Position numbers and translations under genes: made by a program. The notes under the pieces were generated by a model that was given only the letters and a program-made list of their open reading frames with translations, was not told the origin of the DNA and did not search any database. DNA of 63,024 nt, from positions 1 to 63,024 of the forward strand of contig NJBH01000021.1 in assembly GCA_005223125.1 (NCBI GenBank). The letters are read 5' to 3'. This DNA is from Promethearchaeota archaeon Loki_b32 (GTDB taxonomy: Archaea > Asgardarchaeota > Lokiarchaeia > Sigyniarchaeales > SOKP01). Positions 17,421-26,376 of this stretch are shown here, piece by piece; position 1 is the stretch's first letter, and every line of letters starts with the position of its first letter.

Positions 17421-19161
17421 TATTTCAAAGAAAACTAGTACATTGAAGAAATCTAGAAACATCGAATTAGAACGTCTTAGATTAAAAATTTTAGATGCAG
17501 TTAGATTTTCCAAACGCTTTTGGATGACTTATAGGGAACACACATTTGGAATTGCATCAATTCTAAATTTAATTTATAAAAAATCCTTTTTCGAAGTATT
17601 GTTTTTTACTAACAAAGATGTAATGGGCAGGGGTGTACCTTTATTAAAAATTAACACTCCACTCTTAGATGAAATTGATTTCAATGAAATTATCGTTGAA
17701 CCTGATTTTGATGAGGATGGGCTTGTTAGTCCTAAAAAGATTATTGAACGTATGAGGAAACTCATTATAAATGAATTTCAAAAACATATAATGATACTAA
17801 ACAAAGAAGTAGAATTATTAGATGAAAGATTTGAAAATAACATAATTGAGAACAATCCTTACTATAGAGAGATTAGATTTTCTTTTCCTCATTTTGATAT
17901 AGAATTGAAAGTAAATTTCGAAAAATACCCTCTCTTACCATCGGTTTCTTTTTCAAGAACACTTTTAAAAATCATAGGTGAAAGAGAATTTAATAAGGAG
18001 GATATTATTAAAAATTGGAATGAGCTAAATCCTCCTCACATCTATCAATTAATCGAGAAAGTATGTAATATTGTTGCAAGCCATCTAAAATTGGACAAAT
18101 TATCCAATAATTCCCAACACTTAGTATTAAAAAATGTATCTATAGAGAATGGAATACAGAATATCTCTTTTAAGATTCATCGAGGAATATCATTAGGAAT
18201 ACTTTATGATGAAGAACAGTTATCTGATGTAGATCATAAATATGATTTATTTTATCTATTCTGGGCAATTTCTGGAAATTATGCTGATTTTTCAGGGAAA
18301 ATTGAGATTTTTGGAAAAGAAGTTCAATTTTTAAATAAAAAAGATTTAGCAAAAATAGTTATCTTGCCTGAAGCGTATGAATCAAAAATAATAAATATGA
18401 AAGTTAAGAAAGCAATTAAATATAAAATAAACATCAAGGAAATTCAAAAATCTAAAAAAAATAAACTGCAATTACTATTAAAAACTGCTGGTTTTGTACC
18501 AAAAATTGATGAAATAATGGGAGAAATATTTGTAAGACCTTCAAAGAGAATTATCTATAGAAAAACCAATATTAAAAATGCTTTAGAAGTTACTGGTTTG
18601 TCATTAAAGAAGAATCAAAAATGTTCCGAATTGAACCATTTAGATTTCCTCTTATTTTCAATTGCTAGAGCTTTAGTAAAAGTTCCCTCAATAATTATGT
18701 TCTTTATTCCCTTTGAAATATTAGATCGATTAGAATATGAAAAATTTAATAATTATATGCAAAAAATTAAAGAGAAGTTCCATGTGATTTTAATCTTTCA
18801 TGCTCCAGAAGGAATAATATCTAACTGCGATAATATATTAACTATTGGTAAAGAAGAATCAAAAATTGGAACATTCAATAAATTAATCGAAGAATTACCT
18901 CAATCAGGTGAAATTATTACAATACAATTAAATAATCCTGATAAAAGACTTATTAAAACCCTCTACAAATTTGATGAAATCGCTAAGATTCAAGAAGAAA
19001 GAAAAAATGAAAAATATAAAATATTTCTGAAAGACGACCCTAACAAGATGATAATTCGATTAACAAAATTATTTGGACAATATCTTTTCAGCTTTAAAAA
19101 GTATAAAGCATCATTAGAAGATTATAAAGAATTTTTTGAAAAAAGGTATAAATATAATTAA
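17407..19161 (+). CDS. Degenerate ABC-like protein with possible E2/RWD-like segment
   Basis: 584 residues from a TTG overlapping the previous gene by 14 bp. The second half (~235-520) follows the layout of an ABC ATPase (HRGISLGILYDEEQL where Walker A should be; DFLLFSIARALVKVPSII where signature and Walker B should be; VILIFHAPEGI for the H-loop). It lacks GxxGxGKS/T, LSGGQ and DE, so ATP hydrolysis is unlikely. Before it, ~152-220 reads IRFSFPHFDIELKVNFEKYP.LPSVSF...KNWNELNPPHIYQLIEKV, the strand, YP-loop, Trp and helix order of the UBC/RWD fold, with no evident catalytic Cys. The fold assignment is inference. Its place in the operon suggests a structural or regulatory subunit. Confidence 0.65.
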   Translation: MKKSSISKKTSTLKKSRNIELERLRLKILDAVRFSKRFWMTYREHTFGIASILNLIYKKSFFEVLFFTNKDVMGRGVPLLKINTPLLDEIDFNEIIVEPDFDEDGLVSPKKIIERMRKLIINEFQKHIMILNKEVELLDERFENNIIENNPYYREIRFSFPHFDIELKVNFEKYPLLPSVSFSRTLLKIIGEREFNKEDIIKNWNELNPPHIYQLIEKVCNIVASHLKLDKLSNNSQHLVLKNVSIENGIQNISFKIHRGISLGILYDEEQLSDVDHKYDLFYLFWAISGNYADFSGKIEIFGKEVQFLNKKDLAKIVILPEAYESKIINMKVKKAIKYKINIKEIQKSKKNKLQLLLKTAGFVPKIDEIMGEIFVRPSKRIIYRKTNIKNALEVTGLSLKKNQKCSELNHLDFLLFSIARALVKVPSIIMFFIPFEILDRLEYEKFNNYMQKIKEKFHVILIFHAPEGIISNCDNILTIGKEESKIGTFNKLIEELPQSGEIITIQLNNPDKRLIKTLYKFDEIAKIQEERKNEKYKIFLKDDPNKMIIRLTKLFGQYLFSFKKYKASLEDYKEFFEKRYKYN

Positions 19162-19184
19162 TAACCAAAAAGTAGGCAAATATT

Positions 19185-19988
19185 ATGTTAAAAAGTATTT
19201 ATTTCTTGAATGAGAATGGAATTTTATTATATTCCAAAAATTTTATGGAAAAAAAATATGATGAAGATATATTAATAGGCTTTTTCTCATCAATCGTCAA
19301 TTTTAGCAGAGAAGCACTAGGAAGTATAGTTAAAAATATTGATCTCGGGGAAAGTAATAAACTCATTTTAATTCCTCATTCAGAAGAACCAATTCTCGTA
19401 GCTGCTGTTGTAGACGCTAGCGATAATAACATTTTGGTAACATCAATTGTTACTAATACAATGCAAGATTTCGTTGATTCTTACTCTCCGGACTATGACC
19501 CTGAAACAATATTCCCTGATGAAATGGAAAGCAAAATTAATAATAATTTAAAAGGGAAAGTTATGCATTCTCCAATGATTAGAATATTATTATCATGGTT
19601 GATTGTTGGATCTATATCCTATTTTTTAATTCTTTTAAGTATAAATGCAACCTATTTCATATATGATTATTATAATTTAGGGCAATTCATTACTCAAGAG
19701 CAATTATTCACAAGATTCATGCCAATTTTAATATTATTATCAACAGTAAATATTATTATATTATTTTTACCTCCAAACCTTATTTTCGGTTTTCTGGCTC
19801 CCAATTGGAAAATTGCCCTTTTGAATTCTTTCATTTTTTTAGGTGTAACAATTACATTGTATTTCTATTCTATAGAACCTAATTTCGCTTATATTATTAT
19901 TGGACAATTACCATTGACGTTAATATTTTCTCTATTTTTTCTCTTTATTGGTATAAGATATTCATCAAAAATGTTCTTAAAAAGATAA
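19185..19988 (+). CDS. Possible longin-domain protein with four membrane helices
   Basis: 267 residues, last gene of the ABC operon, 23 bp after the previous stop. Residues 1-115 look like a longin/roadblock-type sensor: MLKSIYFLNENGILLYSKNF, then DILIGFFSSIVNFSREAL, then IVLVAAVVD-like strands. Asgard genomes carry many such domains next to small GTPases. Residues ~130-265 contain four hydrophobic helices separated by short loops. No GTPase is encoded nearby. It may place a trafficking-type domain at the membrane beside the transporter. The longin fold is inferred by eye and needs a profile search. Confidence 0.6.
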   Translation: MLKSIYFLNENGILLYSKNFMEKKYDEDILIGFFSSIVNFSREALGSIVKNIDLGESNKLILIPHSEEPILVAAVVDASDNNILVTSIVTNTMQDFVDSYSPDYDPETIFPDEMESKINNNLKGKVMHSPMIRILLSWLIVGSISYFLILLSINATYFIYDYYNLGQFITQEQLFTRFMPILILLSTVNIIILFLPPNLIFGFLAPNWKIALLNSFIFLGVTITLYFYSIEPNFAYIIIGQLPLTLIFSLFFLFIGIRYSSKMFLKR

Positions 19989-20108
19989 TTTTTTATTCTT
20001 CTTTGTATATTAAGAGTATTTTGAAAAAATTGAGAATTACAGAAGTTTAAATATTCCAATTTAGAGATATATCAAATACTTGAAATCATTTTTATTTTGT
20101 GATTCCTA

Positions 20109-20648
20109 ATGAGCATTATTAAAAAAACAAATAAGATTCAAGTAATATGCCCTATCTGTAAGACAAGAGACCTCGTTGGCATATCGCGATCAAGCTTAAA
20201 TAGAAACTCTCAATTAACCACGATTTCAATCCAAAAAGGACTTATCTGCCCTCATCACTTTCAGTTTTTCATGGACAATCAGTTTCAAATTAGAGGATAT
20301 CAGAAAGTTGATTTGGAATTAAACCAAGAAAACTCTAAAATTTTAACGAATGGTGTAAAAGCTTTTAAACAAAATGAGAATCAAAGTAAGAATCTTTTTG
20401 AAAAACTAATAATCGATGATGATATTGTTAAATACCAACCATTAAATCGGAATAATATTAAGGAAAGGACTAATTCAACACCAGAAAGGATATCAAAAAG
20501 GAAAAAAATGACTCTAAAGGAAATTTATGAAGAATTCTGGGAATTCGTTGATGATGAAAATGAATTTTTTCATGAATTTATAATTAAAGATAATAGACGT
20601 CAAAAATCTTCAATAAATTCTAACAGAAATGAATATATAACTGTCTAA
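20109..20648 (+). CDS. Small zinc-finger-like protein with charged tail
   Basis: 179 residues. The N-terminal 70 residues contain a probable metal site: CPICKTRDLVGISRSSL, then ICPHHFQFFMDNQFQIRGY, four Cys/His-rich ligand positions with an FxxFxDxQFxxRGY motif. The remainder is a charged, probably flexible tail ending in acidic and basic clusters (FVDDENEFFHEF; KDNRRQKSS). No membrane segment. It lies 120 bp after the ABC operon in the same direction and may or may not belong to it. Family not recognised. Confidence 0.6.
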   Translation: MSIIKKTNKIQVICPICKTRDLVGISRSSLNRNSQLTTISIQKGLICPHHFQFFMDNQFQIRGYQKVDLELNQENSKILTNGVKAFKQNENQSKNLFEKLIIDDDIVKYQPLNRNNIKERTNSTPERISKRKKMTLKEIYEEFWEFVDDENEFFHEFIIKDNRRQKSSINSNRNEYITV

Positions 20649-20879
20649 TATTAGATTAAAAAACTCAATATATAAGTTATTATTACTATATTGATGTTTA
20701 CACCACTCTTAAAAAATAATTTCGACTTTTAGAAATAAAACATAATTTCTATAAGAAAAAATCTTAGTTTATATGCAAAAGATATAAGAAAATTTAAAAT
20801 TCAGTACTTAATTTTCCAAAATAATAATTTCAATTATAAAAAATCAAAAATATAGAGATTAATTAATAGGTTGAAAAAT

Positions 20880-22396
20880 ATGAGTTATAAATTGCCAGAT
20901 AACAAGGACCTTGATGCTATGGTAGGCATTGTGGGAAAAGAGTACGCTACAAATAACAAAGCGATTACTGCGTCTTACTTGGCGAAATCAGTAATGGGTT
21001 TAGAAATCAATTATCCAAAATCGGATAATGACTAAAGAGCCAAATCCCTGATATCGTCATTCGACCTAAATACGTTGAAGAGATTCGCAAAATCTTAATC
21101 TACTGTTCCGCGGAGAAGATTGCAGTAAGTCCCGTCTCTGGTGGATTGTCTGGTGGATTTTCATGCCCAACAATCAAACCTGGCGGAGTTCTCCTTGATT
21201 TAGGAAGAATGAAAAGAATCATTGAAATCGATGAAGAAAATCGATTCGCAATTGTAGAACCTGGAGTAACAATAGGAGAACTCTGGGCATATATGCATAA
21301 AAATCATCCTGATTGGGCACCACCAATACCAGATGGAGCTCCACCAGCCTCTACAGTTATGGGTGATGCTATTGATAGAGGATTTTCATTATACACTTCA
21401 AGTGTGGGGCCACAAGGAGACAATTTTATGTGTGCTGAAGTTGTGTTTCCAAATGGCGATGTTTTAAGGACTGGTTCTTGGGCATTACCAACTGCGAAAC
21501 CATTCTACAAATATGGACTTGGTCCTGATATATGGTCTTTTTTGATGGGCAGTCAAGGGACTATGGGAGTAATCACAAAAGTGGTGGTAAAGATTTATCC
21601 ACATCCCGAATTTAAAACAGTAGTTGTATGGGGTATGTCAAATCCTTATGACATGCAGAATTTAACATTGGAAATCCAAAAGCAAGAATTTGGGATTGCA
21701 CATAATACTGTTATGGTGCAAGGTGGGAATTACCCTTTAGTAATGACCCGATGGCCTAAAGATAAAGTTCCACATGATTATGAATTCTATGAGGAAATAG
21801 GTATTTCGAAATGGTGGATGAATTTTGAAATATGGTGTCAAACCGCTGAGGAACTTGATTATGTGGTCAATAGAATTGATAAGATGGCAAAGGATTATAA
21901 GAAGAATAGAGCTAAAGACCCCGATTCAATAAAATCTCAGGAACTCCATCCAAAACAAATCGCAAGTAGATTAAAAAAGCCAAATAAAATTGCAATACCT
22001 TATGGTTTCTGGGACGCTGGTTTCTTATTTATTACTTGGTATACTCCATGGCCAGAATGTGCCCATTTCTGTGAAATATATTGTAACGCAATGGAAAAAT
22101 ATGGTTTTCCACCCACGATGTGGGTTGCTTCAATTGAGCGTGCTAGACAAGCAATTTGTATGCCTATCATTTGCTTTGATAGCACAAAGACAGAAGAACT
22201 CGAAAGAGTACAAGATTTGAATAGAGAGACTACTGAATATGGTCTGAAACAAGGATGGTTGAATTATCGACCAGATCCATACATTCACATCCAAGCTTAT
22301 TACCAAGCGGGAATGTACTGGAAATACTTGCGCATGTTTAAAAAACTGGTTGATCCAAATGGAATTTTACATCCTGGGAGGCTTGCTCTTCCATAA
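20880..22396 (+). pseudogene. FAD-binding oxidoreductase gene with a frameshift near codon 50
   Basis: A GlcD/D-lactate-dehydrogenase-type flavoprotein. From ATG 20880 the frame gives MSYKLPDNKDLDAMVGIVGK ... GLEINYPKSDND and hits TAA at 21033-21035. The adjacent frame, from 21032, continues the protein without a gap (LKSQIPDIVIRPKYVEEIRK; PVSGGLSGGF; GDAIDRGFSLYTSSVGPQGD; MGSQGTMGVITKVVVKIYP; final DPNGILHPGRLALP). One missing base at 21026-21032 restores the full ~505 residues. The later in-frame TTG at 21146 would lose part of the FAD-binding fold, so it is not a credible start. The Fe-S partner follows after 20 bp. It could be true decay, programmed shifting or a sequencing error. Confidence 0.8.
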
Positions 22397-22416
22397 ATAA
22401 AGGAGGTTAATAAAAA

Positions 22417-23841
22417 ATGGCTAAAACAGGAATGGAAAGATTAGAAGAGTTAAAAAAAGATATATATCGTTGTATTCATTGTAAAGCTTGTAAATTTGCT
22501 TATTCTGGTGAACCAAGTAGAGAGGGAATTGGTGAATGGAAAGGTAAAACGGATAGAACCTTTTTATATGAAGGAATGGTGGATGCTTGTCCAGCAGGTA
22601 TCGAATATGGATGGGAAGCTTTCTGGAATGCAGGTAAAATGTGGATTGCCCGATCAATTTTAAGTGGGGACTTAGAATTTAGTGATGAAGTTAGGGATGT
22701 CATTCTACCATGCATTACGTGTGGTCAATGTACAGCTCAATGTGATAATAAAATTCGTACTGTTGATATTATTGAATCTTTAAGAGCAGCATGTATAGAA
22801 TCTGGAGTGCCAATGATAGAAAAACATGAATTAGTAGACAAACTAGTGAAAGAGCGAAATAACCCATACGGTGGTGCTGCTGCTGATAGATTTAAATGGG
22901 CTAAAGATGCCGGCCTGGAGAAGTTTATCAATAATAAAGATGCGAAAATTGCATATTATGTAGGATGTACAGCAAGTTACCGTCAAATAGAGGTTGCTGT
23001 TTCGACTGCTAAGTTATTCGAGCTATTTGGTATGAATTTTACGATAGTTGAAGATGAGGTATGTTGTGGAAGTCCATTTTTCAGGATAGGAGCAGTTGAT
23101 ACCGCACAGGGATTAATGAGGAAAAATCTTGAAGCTTTCAAAGATATAGACATGGTATATTTCAGCTGTGCTGGGTGTTATAGAACGCTTACCATTGATT
23201 ACCCCAAATGGATGGCTGAAGACGAAGAACTTCCTTTTAAAACACAACATGCATTTGAACTAGTAGCAAGGTTAGTCCAACAAGAGAAAATCAAATTCAA
23301 ACTAAATAAGGAATTAAAAGGAAAGGTGGTTACCTATCATGATCCCTGTCATACTGGTAGACATTTTGCAGTTGATATGGAACAAGATATAATCGCGAAA
23401 TCTAAGAATCTTTTGATGGACAGTCGAAAAATTAAAAGAGCAATTGATGAATGGTATGAGGTCCCACGTATTATTCTTAGAAAACTTGAAGAAGACGTAG
23501 GGATAGTATTCAAAGAGATGTATCGAATAAAAATTGATAGCATGTGTTGCGGGGCTGGTGGAGGTGTAAGAGCAGGATATCCTGAATTTTCTCTCAGAAC
23601 CGCAAGTCTTCGATGTGATGAAGCGAATGCAGTAGGTGCGGATATTCTAACAACCGAATGCCCATTTTGCTGGAGGAATTTATCCGATGCAAATGATATG
23701 TACAATCACGGTATGAAAGTTTTAGGAATTCTTCAGATGATCACAGAATATAATCTTTTGGAGATTTTAGAAAAGCCTAACGAGAAAGATTTCTTAACAC
23801 CATCTATTAGAGAAAATATGGAAGAGAAACCTAATAAATGA
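22417..23841 (+). CDS. Fe-S oxidoreductase with two CCG domains (GlpC/HdrD/GlcF-like)
   Basis: 474 residues. The N-terminal ferredoxin-like part holds two [4Fe-4S] sites: CIHCKACKF...DACPAG and CITCGQCTAQC. Two CCG (DUF224) modules follow: YYVGCTASYR ... EVCCGSPFF, then TYHDPCHTGRH ... DSMCCGAGGGVRAGYPE, ending at TTECPFCWRN. In characterised systems these modules bind a non-cubane cluster and transfer electrons from a partner flavoprotein to quinone, thiol-disulfide or ferredoxin. The gene has a good ribosome site (aaaggaggtt at about 22399) and follows the FAD oxidase gene, so together they form an electron-transferring hydroxy-acid oxidase module. Confidence 0.92.
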   Translation: MAKTGMERLEELKKDIYRCIHCKACKFAYSGEPSREGIGEWKGKTDRTFLYEGMVDACPAGIEYGWEAFWNAGKMWIARSILSGDLEFSDEVRDVILPCITCGQCTAQCDNKIRTVDIIESLRAACIESGVPMIEKHELVDKLVKERNNPYGGAAADRFKWAKDAGLEKFINNKDAKIAYYVGCTASYRQIEVAVSTAKLFELFGMNFTIVEDEVCCGSPFFRIGAVDTAQGLMRKNLEAFKDIDMVYFSCAGCYRTLTIDYPKWMAEDEELPFKTQHAFELVARLVQQEKIKFKLNKELKGKVVTYHDPCHTGRHFAVDMEQDIIAKSKNLLMDSRKIKRAIDEWYEVPRIILRKLEEDVGIVFKEMYRIKIDSMCCGAGGGVRAGYPEFSLRTASLRCDEANAVGADILTTECPFCWRNLSDANDMYNHGMKVLGILQMITEYNLLEILEKPNEKDFLTPSIRENMEEKPNK

Positions 23842-24020
23842 GCAATGGCTCATTAAAATCTTATTTCTTTTTTTAAATTATCTAGAACTCAGGAATTTTA
23901 TTTTTTTGGTATTAAATAATCTTTAACATAGAAATGTTTTCAAATTGAGATATCACATTTAAAAATTAAATAATCTTAATGTTAATTTAGATAGTTTTAT
24001 TTTCTTGAGAGTGAAATTTC

Positions 24021-24891
24021 ATGGACCGTAAAAAATTAATACCAATTATAGCAGCAGGAATTATTGTGATACTGGTAATCGCCTTAATTGTAATATTTAT
24101 TCCACCCGGGGTAAAACCAACACCAGATACTCGGAAAGCAATCATACTCAGCAGTGCAAATGATTATTATAGAAGAGATGGGGAACCTGATTTTAATGAT
24201 GGAGAAGATGCGATATTTGATAGTGAACCTTTCCCTCCCAAGTGGATGGAAAATTACAGAAATAATAGTTATGGAGGAATTGATTCCTCTATACCGGTCA
24301 TGAGACTCCTGGAGTTATACAATTAATTGTATATAGTCCTGCTAATCCCAAATATGTTAATGCGGAGTTCGTATATAATTGGACAAAGTATTATCCATTA
24401 CTTAAATTTGCAGCATATAATCTTTCTGCTTGGGTTAATATAACAACTAATGCTTGGGCGCCTACTACAATAGTACCTCCAGGAACAGGGGCAAGAATAG
24501 GATTACGTTGGTTAAATTCTACTAATGATATTTTAAGAGAAGATTGGTCAATGGGTTTATTTAATACCTTTACAGGTTGGACTTTTCTAAATGTAACAGC
24601 CATAGCTGATAATTCCTCTCTAACCGAAATAACTCAATTACATTTAGTTTTAGCAGTTGAAGGTAATATGACTGGCACTGATATGGTACTTTTTGATGAT
24701 ATTCGAGTAGAAAGATGGTTCCCACCTCCAATTCCTATCCCAATTCCAAGTAATACAGATGCTGATGGCTTTCCTGCCCAAGCACTCCAGGTTTATTGGG
24801 TTTTAAAAAATCATATCTAGCACCTCTAATTCAAGATAATCTAGGTATAAAGGATACTTGGAGCTTCAATAACAGCAATCCACAATTATAA
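24021..24891 (+). pseudogene. Secreted/anchored protein gene broken by two frameshifts
   Basis: ATG 24021 opens with a signal-anchor helix (LIPIIAAGIIVILVIALIVI) and KAIILSSANDYYRRDGEPDF. The frame breaks near 24296-24300 and continues as GHETPGVIQLIVYSPANPKY through a beta-sandwich-like region (FAAYNLSAWVNITTNAW; MVLFDDIRVERWFPPP). It breaks again at a T4A6 run near 24806-24812 and ends with YLAPLIQDNLGIKDTWSF before TAA at 24889-24891. The C-terminal sequence is repeated in the fragment at 25035-25392. The middle of the family protein may also be deleted. The family could be an extracytoplasmic hydrolase with a carbohydrate-binding-like front part; not recognised with certainty. Confidence 0.7.
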
Positions 24892-25034
24892 TTAATTTTT
24901 ATTTTACATTTCTATATATTATTCTGGCAGTTCTTTTAAAAGAATTTTTTAAATATTAGTAAGTTTCTTGTAGTGGAGGATTTTTTAAACATTTATGGAT
25001 GGTATTACTTAAAATTTAAATTAATATTAGTCTT

Positions 25035-25392
25035 ATGTCCGATCATAGCTCGAATAAAGAGATTGCTGACGGGAATGTTACATTTCATTTCGAAGTAGAG
25101 GATAGTTATATCTCTGAAACAGAATTCTATTATAATAACCTCAACAACAGATGTTTTTGCATGGTTCTGGCGTGATAATAATAATGGAGATGGATTTGCG
25201 GGATCATGGTTCTTTCATCAATTTTGGAAGCAATTAAATCAGAGTCACACAATAGGAGACGCTTTCAATTTGGCAAGTAATTTCATTCCAGCAGGTCAGG
25301 TCAAATCTATATTTGAAATTCAATCTCCATTAATTCAAGATAATTTAGGAACTAAAGATGTTTGGAGTTTTACCAGTAATCCTCCGTTATAA
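25035..25392 (+). pseudogene. C-terminal fragment of a paralogous secreted protein
   Basis: From ATG 25035 the translation is SDHSSNKEIADGNVTFHFEV, and the frame shifts near 25140. It continues as TDVFAWFWRDNNNGDGFAGS, then HTIGDAFNLASNFIPAGQV, and ends PLIQDNLGTKDVWSF before TAA at 25390-25392. The ending matches the previous pseudogene (PLIQDNLGIKDTWSF). The pattern of a WFF..FW segment followed by IGDAFNLA recalls the end of caspase/legumain-like secreted peptidases, but no catalytic His or Cys is present here and the assignment is weak. Confidence 0.65.
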
Positions 25393-25542
25393 ATCCTTTT
25401 CTTTTGGAATTATGGATTTTTAATATAGCATTGATAATTTCATTTTAATTGAGATTTCTGAACAAATGCAGTTATCTTCACTTAAATTTATATTACAATT
25501 ACAATTAATTCTAATTTAATACAACAATGACAAAAGATCATA

Positions 25543-26178
25543 ATGAAAAGAGTGTTGAAGAAGAATAATAAAAGGAATCTTCTTAAGCCAATTATCTTTA
25601 TAACACTATTTTTAGCAATTATATCTTTTCAGATTTTCAATTATTTAGGGAATCTAAACGAGAATCAAAACAACTACTTTAATAACGAAGATCTATTGAT
25701 CGCTCAAGACACTACAGCACCAATTATTATTTTTCTCCAACCACTTGTAAACAATACAATAATAAAACCTACCACATACACCATAAAAGCGAATATAAGT
25801 GATGATAACCCTCCATTGTATGGGAATGTTACACTACAAATGTCAAATCATACAGCCTTCTTATTCAATGTTACAATGGAGTATGATGGTGAAAATCTAT
25901 GGAGCTTTAAATGGGATAATATAAGCTCTTATTCTAACCTAGATGTATATATAATTCAGGTGTGGGCTAAGGATTCTTCCCCAGATGAAAATCAAGGTAA
26001 ATCGAATGAATTTTATATATATTTAAGTATTATAACTGATGCTCCAGGGATATTAACTATACTTCTTTATGTTTTCGCTGTTTCGATAATTTTTGCAGGA
26101 GTAATTGTATGTTTAAATAAAAAATTGATGCCTAAATCATTAAGAAAAAAAAGAGGGAAAGAATTAAAGGTGTTTTAA
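25543..26178 (+). CDS. Surface-anchored Ig-like domain protein
   Basis: 211 residues. An N-terminal basic stretch and helix (LKPIIFITLFLAIISFQIFN) serves as signal or anchor. A bacterial Ig-like domain follows (DTTAPIIIFLQPLVNNTIIK ... ISDDNPPLYGNVTLQM ... WSFKWDNISSYSNLDVYIIQ), with several N-x-S/T sequons. A C-terminal helix (GILTILLYVFAVSIIFAGVIV) and a basic tail end the protein. The topology places the Ig domain outside the cell. It is probably a cell-surface structural or adhesion component; not tied to a known family. Confidence 0.7.
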   Translation: MKRVLKKNNKRNLLKPIIFITLFLAIISFQIFNYLGNLNENQNNYFNNEDLLIAQDTTAPIIIFLQPLVNNTIIKPTTYTIKANISDDNPPLYGNVTLQMSNHTAFLFNVTMEYDGENLWSFKWDNISSYSNLDVYIIQVWAKDSSPDENQGKSNEFYIYLSIITDAPGILTILLYVFAVSIIFAGVIVCLNKKLMPKSLRKKRGKELKVF

Positions 26179-26376
26179 AAGACTAGGAACCTTATTTTCA
26201 CTGGCTCTTATTTTGAACAAATATCAATAAATAAAAGGATAGTAATTAAACTTGTTGATGTTAACCCTTATATTAGAAAGTTCAATGAATCCCATATTTT
26301 CGATTCCAAAAAAATAAATGTATATATTTTCATTAATTACAAAAAATAAAATTAACTTCTTCGGGGATTTTTTACA

